Shown here piece after piece: positions 1 through 5,174 of a stretch of DNA of 10,518 nucleotides. The stretch covers positions 1 through 10,518 of the forward strand of contig DMJA01000166.1 of assembly GCA_003451935.1 (NCBI GenBank), read 5' to 3'. Position 1 is the first letter of the stretch. Each line of letters begins with the position of its first letter. The notes beneath the pieces were generated by a model. It was not told the DNA's origin, searched no databases, and saw nothing but the letters and a program-made list of their open reading frames with translations. A program made the position numbers and the translations under genes. Source of the DNA: Verrucomicrobiota bacterium (GTDB taxonomy: Bacteria; Verrucomicrobiota; Kiritimatiellia; CAIQIC01; Lenti-01).

Positions 1-135
1 GGACAGGATGGGGGGCGGAGCAGGGGGGGGGGCGTTTTCCGTCGCGGCCGTGCCCGAAGCATCCCCGGCCTTGCGCAGGCGCAACTGGGGTTTTGCGGAC
101 GTGGACATTTGTTCTGGCTGCGAGACATCCTTCAT
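1..135 (-). CDS. Unknown protein, N-terminal 45 residues (runs off left edge)
   Basis: An open frame starts with ATG at 135-133 and stays open to base 1 for 45 codons. A strong Shine-Dalgarno sequence (GAGGAG) sits 5 nt before the ATG, which is the main reason to believe the start. An alternative start is Met10. The visible protein begins MKDVSQPEQM, has a basic stretch with the core QLRLRKAG (residues 17-24), and then becomes Ala/Thr/Pro-rich with two Pro runs near residues 36-42. That composition looks like a flexible cytoplasmic N-terminus or linker, and no domain can be recognised. The gene is divergent from the phosphoesterase at 290. Function is unknown; the coding call rests on the ribosome binding site and the open frame. 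Confidence 0.6.
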   Translation of the reverse strand, partial: MKDVSQPEQMSTSAKPQLRLRKAGDASGTAATENAPPPAPPPILS

Positions 136-212
136 ACCATCTCCTCATGGGCCATGTCCATCCGGCATGGCCCACCCGATCGCGTTCCGGTCGTTGGTTC
201 TTATTTGATTAC

Positions 213-242
213 AATATACCCGCATGCCCGTCGCAATACCAA
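213..242 (-). promoter_or_regulatory. Possible promoter for the left-edge gene in the divergent spacer
   Basis: Reading the minus strand, TTGGTA (242-237) and TATATT (218-213) are 18 nt apart and match the sigma-70 -35 and -10 consensus at 4/6 and 5/6. They lie in the only AT-rich patch (about 200-220) of the 136-289 spacer. Transcription would start about 70 nt before the ATG at 135. No convincing plus-strand promoter for the phosphoesterase was found in the spacer; TTGGTT/TATACC (194-220) is weak with a 15-nt gap. Confidence 0.3.
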
Positions 243-289
243 CAAGAAGTGTATCGAAAATGGGGCCGGGCGGGGTGTAGGATGGGGCC

Positions 290-1717
290 ATGAAAAACCG
301 ATGGATTTCCCTGTGGCTTGTGGCGTTGCTTCCGCATGGGGCGGGGGTGGAGGCTGGAACCTGGCAGACGCCGGTGATGGCGACTTGGACGGAGGACCCG
401 CGCACGACCGTAACCATCGCCTGGGAACGGCATGGGGAAGGCACGGCCGGCGTGGCCTATGGCGAGGAGGGCGGGGCGTTGGCCGCCGAAGAAAAGCAGT
501 CCGAGCCGGCGCGGCGGCATGTGTTCACGTTGCGCGGGCTGAAACCGGGTACGCATTACCGGTACCGGGCTTCCTCCTCCGATGGCTATGAGGCGGAGGG
601 GCGCTTCTGGACCGCGCCGGAGAACCGGAGCCAGCCGTTCACGTTTGCGCTGCACAATGACCTGCAGGGGGGGCTCCAGATGGCGCCGGCCGCGGCGGTC
701 GCGGCCGCCATCGTGGCGGCCAACCCCGATTTTGTGCTGTCCACGGGCGACTTGGGCGAATCCCGTTATGTGGCCGACCATGCCGGGGCGATCCAGAACT
801 GGAATCTGTTTTTCCAATGCCTGGAAAAGGAACTGGCTTCGTTCGTGTTCCAAGCGACGCCGGGCAACCACGACGAACCGGAGAATCCGGATTCGTTCTG
901 GTATCGCCTGCTCGAACTGCCGGGGAACGAACGCGATTTTTCCTTCGGGGTCGGCCCGGTCCGGTTCATCCTGGCGGATGCGACGGAATTCGAGGTGGCG
1001 GGCCGCACGGCCTGGCTGGCGCGGGAATTGCAGGCGGCGGCCTTTGATCCGGAGGTCACCTGGGTGGTGCCGGCCTTCCACCGGCCGCCGTTTTCATGGG
1101 GCGACCGGGAGGGCGACGGGGACATCCAAAAATGGTGGGCGCCGCTGTTCACGCGGTACGAGGCGGATCTCGTGCTGAACGGCCACGCGCACACCTACCA
1201 GCGGACGTGGCCGATCGAGGGCGTGCCCTATCTGGTCAGTGGCGGGGGCGGGGCCTGGCCCTACCAAGTGGAACCGGGGCATCCGGAAATCGCGTTCGGG
1301 ACCAGCACCTTCCATTTCGTCCAGTTCCGGGTGGAGGGTCCGCGGTTGCAGATCGAGGGGAAGCGGCCGGACGGGACGGTGTTCGACCGCGCGGAGCTGG
1401 TGGCGCGCCGGCACGTGCGCGTGGAGCCGGTTTTTCCCGCGCGCGGGAAGGAATGCACGATCGAGTACGATGCGGGAAACGGGCCGCTGGCGGAATCCGG
1501 TCGCGTCAGCCTCCACCTGGGGCGGGACGAATTCAGCGAGGTGCTGCAGGATCTGCCGATGGAACGGGATGCCGCGACGGGACGGTGGACGGCGGCGTTC
1601 GCGGTGCCGGAATCGGTGCGGGGGCACTTGATTTTTTGCTTCTTCGATCCGGAGACGGGCACCTGGCACAACAACCACGCGCGCAATTGGCAGGCGCTGG
1701 TGGCACGGGACTGGTGA
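290..1717 (+). CDS. Exported purple-acid-phosphatase-like metallophosphoesterase with C-terminal CBM25/53-like domain
   Basis: The 475-aa protein starts at an ATG preceded by AGGA 9 nt upstream. Residues 1-22 look like a signal peptide (KNR, hydrophobic WISLWLVALL, probable cleavage near VEA), so it should act outside the cytoplasm. Residues about 25-110 resemble the fibronectin-III-like N-domain of purple acid phosphatases. The calcineurin-like phosphoesterase core follows: D124 (NDLQ), G153-D154, GNHD 192-195, H264 in FHRPP, and GHAH 298-301. The Tyr ligand of true purple enzymes (GDxxY) is replaced: the aligned residue is E157, though Y160 is close. Residues about 375-475 match the CBM25/CBM53 starch-binding pattern (GPL, LHLG, W433, then WHNN 459-462 and W467). 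The likely reaction is phosphomonoester hydrolysis near or on a glycan; the substrate is unknown. It converges on the 238-aa gene with a 27-bp gap. Confidence 0.85.
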   Translation: MKNRWISLWLVALLPHGAGVEAGTWQTPVMATWTEDPRTTVTIAWERHGEGTAGVAYGEEGGALAAEEKQSEPARRHVFTLRGLKPGTHYRYRASSSDGYEAEGRFWTAPENRSQPFTFALHNDLQGGLQMAPAAAVAAAIVAANPDFVLSTGDLGESRYVADHAGAIQNWNLFFQCLEKELASFVFQATPGNHDEPENPDSFWYRLLELPGNERDFSFGVGPVRFILADATEFEVAGRTAWLARELQAAAFDPEVTWVVPAFHRPPFSWGDREGDGDIQKWWAPLFTRYEADLVLNGHAHTYQRTWPIEGVPYLVSGGGGAWPYQVEPGHPEIAFGTSTFHFVQFRVEGPRLQIEGKRPDGTVFDRAELVARRHVRVEPVFPARGKECTIEYDAGNGPLAESGRVSLHLGRDEFSEVLQDLPMERDAATGRWTAAFAVPESVRGHLIFCFFDPETGTWHNNHARNWQALVARDW

Positions 1718-1744
1718 GGAGACCGGCGAGGGGGGGAGGGGGGC

Positions 1745-2461
1745 TTACTTCAGTTCGATGAGGGCGACGAGGATGTCGGGGAACTTGCGGAGGTTGCTGT
1801 AGAGGCGGAGCATGCAGTCGCTGTAGGCATACATCCATTGCTGGTGGTAGAGGCGCTCCTGGATGTCGGAATAGAGGGACGCGGTGAAGCAGATCCGGCG
1901 GGCGGCGGTGGCGGGATCGTGGTGGGTGCCGAATTGCCGGCGGATGAAGAGGTCGGTCGCGCCGGAGGGGGTCATCAGGGGAGGCAGGAGGCGCTCGATC
2001 CATCTCCAATGGTGCTGGCGGAAGCGGATCAGGGATTCGGGCGGCATGGTGTAGCGGTGCAGCCGCTGCATCAGCTTGACGATCTCGCGTCGGTCGTGGA
2101 TTCCCGTATTGCGCAGGAAGAGCAGGAGGAAGTTCCGGTATTGGTGTTCCCACTCCAGATGCGGCGCATCGGCGGAGGGCGGGATGATGTCGGCCTGCTC
2201 CATCCGGGTGATGAGATGGTCGATGAAGACGCAGGCCATGCGGCTGACCAGAAGCGCCTTGGTCAGCTTGATCTGGTCGGGGGTCCAGCCGAGGTGGCGG
2301 CCCAATCGCTCCACGCGGGCGGGCGCGCGCGAAATGCGCTGCCAATAGGCCAGATTGAAACCGGGATGGTGGACGAGGACGAATTCCTCGCGGCGGAGGT
2401 AGCGTTGCCGGGCGATTTTGCGATTGTAGTTGGTGATGGGGTCTGGAAGTTCCAGTTCCAT
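1745..2461 (-). CDS. Unknown 238-aa, probably all-helical protein
   Basis: The frame runs from ATG at 2461 to TAA at 1745. The frame is closed upstream by the stop of the 100-aa gene, only 7 codons away, so this ATG is the only reasonable start. No Shine-Dalgarno is visible before it, and translation may be coupled to the upstream gene. The protein is rich in Arg, His, Tyr and Trp. It has no signal peptide and no clear membrane segment. Predicted character is amphipathic helices, for example IKLTKALLVSRMACVFIDHL (about 64-83) and the C-terminal ICFTASLYSD to ILVALIELK. His pairs (HH near 31 and 153; THHD near 182) are scattered and do not form a known metal motif. I do not recognise the family. 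It probably works with the 100-aa neighbour. Confidence 0.72.
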   Translation of the reverse strand: MELELPDPITNYNRKIARQRYLRREEFVLVHHPGFNLAYWQRISRAPARVERLGRHLGWTPDQIKLTKALLVSRMACVFIDHLITRMEQADIIPPSADAPHLEWEHQYRNFLLLFLRNTGIHDRREIVKLMQRLHRYTMPPESLIRFRQHHWRWIERLLPPLMTPSGATDLFIRRQFGTHHDPATAARRICFTASLYSDIQERLYHQQWMYAYSDCMLRLYSNLRKFPDILVALIELK

Positions 2462-2482
2462 GGGAAGGGGGGATCCGGCGAC

Positions 2483-2785
2483 CTAGCCGCCCAGCGATTC
2501 CTTGTACAGTTTCAGGGCCGTCAGGTATCGGGCGTAGCAGGCCTTGCTGAACTTGTGGGGATAGGCTTCGAAGTGCCGATGCACGTCGGAGGGGGCTTCG
2601 GTCAGTTCCGCGATTTCCCGCAGGCGGGCGAGCTTGCCGGCGTTGTCCAGCTTGGCCCAGGAGAAGTCTTCCACGGCGAGGGCCCCTTGGAGAACGGGTC
2701 CCGGGACCTTCTTGGCATTCTTGATCAAGTGGGTGACCAATCCCAGCAGGTTCCGTCCAAAATTGTTTTCCAGTTCGTTGGCCAT
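2483..2785 (-). CDS. Unknown 100-aa protein
   Basis: The chosen start is ATG at 2785, with GGAG 7 nt upstream and a sigma-70-like promoter at 2810-2838. The same frame stays open further upstream to an ATG at 2959, but that extension overlaps the lytic transglycosylase gene and reads as low-complexity shadow. The protein begins MANELENNFGRNLLGLVTHL, is mostly helical and mildly charged, and has a His/Tyr/Lys-rich end (VHRHFEAYPHKFSKACYARY, about 71-90). It has no signal peptide or membrane segment. I do not recognise the family. Its stop is 21 nt before the ATG of the 238-aa gene in the same reading frame, so the two very likely form a two-gene transcription unit. Confidence 0.65.
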   Translation of the reverse strand: MANELENNFGRNLLGLVTHLIKNAKKVPGPVLQGALAVEDFSWAKLDNAGKLARLREIAELTEAPSDVHRHFEAYPHKFSKACYARYLTALKLYKESLGG

Positions 2786-2809
2786 GTTCTGCTCCAGCAA
2801 TTGCCAACA

Positions 2810-2838
2810 GTTATAGGATGCGGCCGCCCTGCGGGCAA
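2810..2838 (-). promoter_or_regulatory. Sigma-70-like promoter for the 100-aa/238-aa gene pair
   Basis: On the minus strand, TTGCCC (2838-2833) and TATAAC (2815-2810) are separated by exactly 17 nt. They match the consensus at 4/6 and 5/6. Transcription would begin near 2803, giving an 18-nt leader that contains the GGAG ribosome binding site. The match sits in the 88-bp gap after the transglycosylase stop, where a promoter would be expected. Confidence 0.5.
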
Positions 2839-2873
2839 TGCCAAAACGGGTTTTTCTCCGGAAAAGGCGGCGA

Positions 2874-3461
2874 TCAGAGGGCGGCGCGCAGGAGCCGGCG
2901 AACGGCGCCGGCCATGTCGTCGAGATAGGCGTCGTGCAGGGCGCTGGCGCGTTCGACATAGCTGCGGGTCTGCTCCGGCATGCGGGCGAGATCGAAGCGG
3001 GAGGCGATCAGCCGCCCCGGGCCGGCATTGTAGGCCGCCAGCAGGAGGGCGCGCTCGTCGGACTTCCATTCCGCCTGCCGCGGAAGGATCCGCTCCTGCA
3101 GGAAGGCCAGATAGGCGGTGCCGACGCGGCGGTTCAGGGCCGGGTCGAAGGCCCGGTCGAAGGAAAGGGGCTTGCCGAACAGCCGGGCCGTCATGTCGCA
3201 CCACGTGCCGGACTTGATCTGCATCAGGCCCCGCTCGCCGTGGCGGCCCACCTTCCGGGGATCGCCGTTGGACTCGATCTGGATGATGGCATCCACGAGG
3301 CGGGACGCATTCTGCTCGATATCCAAGGTGGCCCCGGCGGCTTTCCCTTGGGGGAGGGATGGGGCCATCGTCGGATGGGGATGGATGGCGGGAACCCCCA
3401 TGGGCAGGAGCAGGGCCGCGCCCAAAATCGCCCAGCGTCGAATGGATGTGATGCGTTGCAT
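2874..3461 (-). CDS. Small exported lytic transglycosylase (SLT/goose-lysozyme fold)
   Basis: The 195-aa protein starts at ATG 3461. The frame is open 40 codons further upstream, but that stretch covers the promoter, while Met1 here begins a clean signal peptide (MQRITSIRRW, then AILGAALLLP). The SLT domain spans about 48-180. The catalytic Glu is E63 in QIESNGDP, followed by the motifs GLMQI (79-83, shifted by one at most), AAYNAGPGR (142-150) and QTRSYVERA (164-172). The family cleaves the MurNAc-GlcNAc bond of peptidoglycan without water, forming 1,6-anhydro ends. The protein is short for the family, with no LysM or other wall-binding domain. No good Shine-Dalgarno is seen; the predicted promoter leaves a leader of about 10 nt, so translation may be nearly leaderless. 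It is divergent from prmA. Confidence 0.87.
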   Translation of the reverse strand: MQRITSIRRWAILGAALLLPMGVPAIHPHPTMAPSLPQGKAAGATLDIEQNASRLVDAIIQIESNGDPRKVGRHGERGLMQIKSGTWCDMTARLFGKPLSFDRAFDPALNRRVGTAYLAFLQERILPRQAEWKSDERALLLAAYNAGPGRLIASRFDLARMPEQTRSYVERASALHDAYLDDMAGAVRRLLRAAL

Positions 3462-3476
3462 GAAATAGAAGGTAAA

Positions 3477-3504
3477 ACGATACACTAAACCCGGGAATTG
3501 ACAA
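3477..3504 (-). promoter_or_regulatory. Promoter of the lytic transglycosylase gene
   Basis: On the minus strand, TTGTCA (3504-3499) is followed after 16 nt by TATCGT (3482-3477), matching the -35 at 5/6 and the -10 at 4/6. The start codon at 3461 would lie only about 10 nt after the predicted transcription start. The -35 box overlaps a plus-strand TTGACA, so the two divergent promoters may share this site. Confidence 0.4.
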
Positions 3505-3525
3505 GGGAAAATATCCCGATATTTC
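3498..3525 (+). promoter_or_regulatory. Possible promoter of prmA
   Basis: A perfect -35 hexamer TTGACA (3498-3503) is followed after 16 nt by TATTTC (3520-3525), only 3/6 to the -10 consensus. The predicted leader to the prmA ATG would be about 70 nt. The weak -10 lies inside one of the GGAAATATC motifs, so a regulator binding there could block this promoter. Confidence 0.35.
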
Positions 3526-3553
3526 CAAATGTCAAATGGAAGGGGGAAATATC
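3505..3553. repeat. Three GGAAATATC motifs, operator-like, between divergent genes
   Basis: GGGAAAATATC (3505-3515) faces an inverted copy, GATATTTCC (3518-3526), across a 2-nt centre. A third copy in the first orientation (GGAAATATC) lies at 3545-3553. The inverted pair has 7-bp perfect arms (AAATATC/GATATTT) extended by GG/CC with a one-base offset. The site is between the transglycosylase and prmA promoters, where an autoregulated operator would sit. No regulator gene is adjacent. Confidence 0.4.
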
Positions 3554-3602
3554 TGGTTTGGTCTTGTGCCGGGGGCTCCACCGGGGGTACCCTTTTCGCC
3601 AG

Positions 3603-4454
3603 ATGAAATCCTGCGGACAGTTGGAAGTCGTTTTGGCAAAGAAAGATACGGATTCATTTTGCGAATGGGTCCGGGAAAACTGGGCGGTCGAACCGGTCAG
3701 CTTGGAGCAACCCCATGGCCTTCAGGCCGTGGTGAAAATCTATTTCGACACCCCCGTCCAGGCCGAAGCCCATCGGCGGAAACTGCCTCGGCACTTCGCC
3801 CTTTCCTCGGCCCAGGCCATGGCCTGCCATGAGGAGCAATGGACGACTTTTTGGCGCCACCATTTCCATATTCAGGACATCGGCCGACGCCTGCGGACGG
3901 TGCCCGTCTGGGAAAAGCCGCCGGACCGGAAGCGCATCAATCTGCGGATCGACCCGGGGCTCAGCTTCGGGACGGGCGGACATTTCACCACCCGCTTTTG
4001 CCTGGAGGAGCTCGAGCGGGCCTGCGCCGACCTCACCCCCCGGTCGATGCTCGACGTCGGCACCGGCAGCGGAATCCTGGCCATCGCCGCCGCCAAACTG
4101 GGGGTGCCGCGGATCGAGGCCTTCGACTACGACCCCGTCTGCGTGGAAAAATGCCGGGAAAATGCCGCCTTGAACCGTCTGGAAAAGGGACGGATCCGGT
4201 TTTATTTCGGCGACGTCTTGAAAGACGGCTGGCTGAAGCGCCCCGCCGACGTGGTCTGCGCGAACATTTTGACGAACATTCTGATCGAGGCGGCCCCGGC
4301 CCTGTGGCGGGCGACGAAAAAACGGATCATCCTGACCGGCATCCGCGAATTCGAAGGCGATTCCGTGGCGAGCGTGTTTGCGGCCGGCGGCGCGCGGGAA
4401 ATCCTGCGCGACGGCGACGGCGAATGGTGCGGCATCGTGCTGGACCGGCCCTAG
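3603..4454 (+). CDS. prmA: Ribosomal protein L11 methyltransferase (PrmA family)
   Basis: The 283-aa protein starts at ATG 3603. The frame is open back to a TTG at 3498, but that TTG is the -35 hexamer and the extra residues do not resemble the family, whereas MKSCGQLEVVLAKKD is a typical PrmA beginning. No clear Shine-Dalgarno precedes it. The family trimethylates L11 using S-adenosylmethionine in the cytoplasm. The PrmA signature FGTGGHFTT is at about 122-130, SAM motif I LDVGTGSG at about 150-157, an acidic FDYDP after strand 2 near 174-178, and CANILTNIL at about 219-227 in place of the usual ANIL motif. Length is close to the E. coli protein (293 aa). The N-terminal substrate-recognition part is divergent, so another protein substrate cannot be excluded. 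It converges on the 192-aa gene with a 9-bp gap. Confidence 0.87.
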   Translation: MKSCGQLEVVLAKKDTDSFCEWVRENWAVEPVSLEQPHGLQAVVKIYFDTPVQAEAHRRKLPRHFALSSAQAMACHEEQWTTFWRHHFHIQDIGRRLRTVPVWEKPPDRKRINLRIDPGLSFGTGGHFTTRFCLEELERACADLTPRSMLDVGTGSGILAIAAAKLGVPRIEAFDYDPVCVEKCRENAALNRLEKGRIRFYFGDVLKDGWLKRPADVVCANILTNILIEAAPALWRATKKRIILTGIREFEGDSVASVFAAGGAREILRDGDGEWCGIVLDRP

Positions 4455-4463
4455 CCGGGGTCT

Positions 4464-5042
4464 TCACTCCGGCGCCGGGGGAGCGACCATCTGCACGGGC
4501 ATGCGGGCGAGACGGTCGAAGAGCCGGCGGTCGCCCAGGATGGGCCACCATTCGTAGAGGAAAATCTGGATGGGCCGCCACATGGCGACCCAGCCGCAGA
4601 TGATCAGGCCCTCGCGGAAGATGCCGACCCCGGGAGTGGTCGGCGCCCATTTCAGCAGCGCGGCGGAAGCGGTCAGGGCCACGCTGAGGAAGGCCAGGCC
4701 GATGGCGAGGCTGATCCAGCCATCGTGGATCAAATCCCGCAGTTGGAGGCTCGCGAAGCCGGACTGGCGTTTGAAATGTTCGCGGATGGCCTCGCCGGCA
4801 TCGCGGGCTTCTTCCGGCGATCCGTCAGGCTCGCGGACATGGACCACCAGCGCCAAGGGAAGATGGGGGGGGAGCACCTTGGCGCTTCCGACGATGTATT
4901 GCTGCGCATCGTCGTCCAGATCCAGCGCGATGAAGGGCGACGGATCGAGAGAGTCGAACAGTTGCCGCAGCTTCCGGATGCGCACTTCGATGATGTGGCT
5001 TTCCAGCGGGATTTCATCGCCATAGAAAGATGGAGTCGTCAT
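4464..5042 (-). CDS. Two-TM membrane protein of a conserved family of unknown function
   Basis: The 192-aa protein starts at ATG 5042 with AAGGA 7 nt upstream. It resembles, from memory, a family of hypothetical proteins found in many Gram-negative bacteria. The N-terminal cytoplasmic part has the conserved pattern LFDSLDPSPF (28-37) followed by DLDDDAQQYIV (41-51). Two hydrophobic segments follow, about 109-130 and 142-163. The second leads into the family hallmark WVAMWRPIQIFLYEWWPI (151-168) and then a basic tail RRLFDRLARMPV. No enzyme motif is visible, and no function is known to me for the family. It is downstream of the permease gene on the same strand, separated by a 132-bp spacer that holds a large heptamer palindrome. 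Co-transcription with the transporter is possible but not shown. Confidence 0.8.
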   Translation of the reverse strand: MTTPSFYGDEIPLESHIIEVRIRKLRQLFDSLDPSPFIALDLDDDAQQYIVGSAKVLPPHLPLALVVHVREPDGSPEEARDAGEAIREHFKRQSGFASLQLRDLIHDGWISLAIGLAFLSVALTASAALLKWAPTTPGVGIFREGLIICGWVAMWRPIQIFLYEWWPILGDRRLFDRLARMPVQMVAPPAPE

Positions 5043-5094
5043 GCGCGCGTCCTTTCAATCCCGATGGCCAGCCGCAAAGGAGAAAGCCGGCCCC

Positions 5095-5168
5095 GAATAT
5101 TCAATCTTCAATAACCAATCTTCAATTTGTTGAGCATTGAGCATTGATTATTGGATATTGATATTCGG
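5095..5168. repeat. Degenerate heptamer array folded into a long imperfect palindrome
   Basis: From 5099 the sequence divides cleanly into ten 7-mers. The first four end in CAAT (ATTCAAT, CTTCAAT, AACCAAT and CTTCAAT). The next five carry the complementary ATTGA or a variant (TTGTTGA, GCATTGA twice, TTATTGG, ATATTGA). The two halves therefore pair. The arm 5095-5126 pairs with 5136-5166 at about 26 of 31 positions with one bulge, leaving a 9-nt loop. The element is strikingly AT-rich against the surrounding genes and sits just after the permease stop. It has no T-tract, so it is not a standard terminator. Confidence 0.7.
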
Positions 5169-5174
5169 ATTTCC

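Noticed and set aside
1718..1744. Bidirectional terminator between the convergent phosphoesterase and 238-aa genes
   Set aside because: Only 27 bp of purine-rich sequence with no stem-loop.
1533..2807. Long minus-strand open frame (about 424 codons) across the 238-aa and 100-aa genes
   Set aside because: Its translation is Pro/Arg-rich low-complexity sequence, and it overlaps the end of the phosphoesterase. It is a GC-rich shadow of the frames chosen.
1838..3217. Long plus-strand open frame opposite the unknown gene pair and transglycosylase
   Set aside because: Gly/Asp/Arg-rich antisense translation with no family resemblance; the minus strand carries a clear SLT domain.
3462..3581. Earlier ATG extending the transglycosylase by 40 codons
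   Set aside because: The extension covers its promoter and would bury the clean signal peptide that begins at the ATG at 3461.
3498..3602. TTG start extending prmA by 35 codons
   Set aside because: The TTG is part of a perfect -35 hexamer, and the added residues do not look like a PrmA N-terminus.
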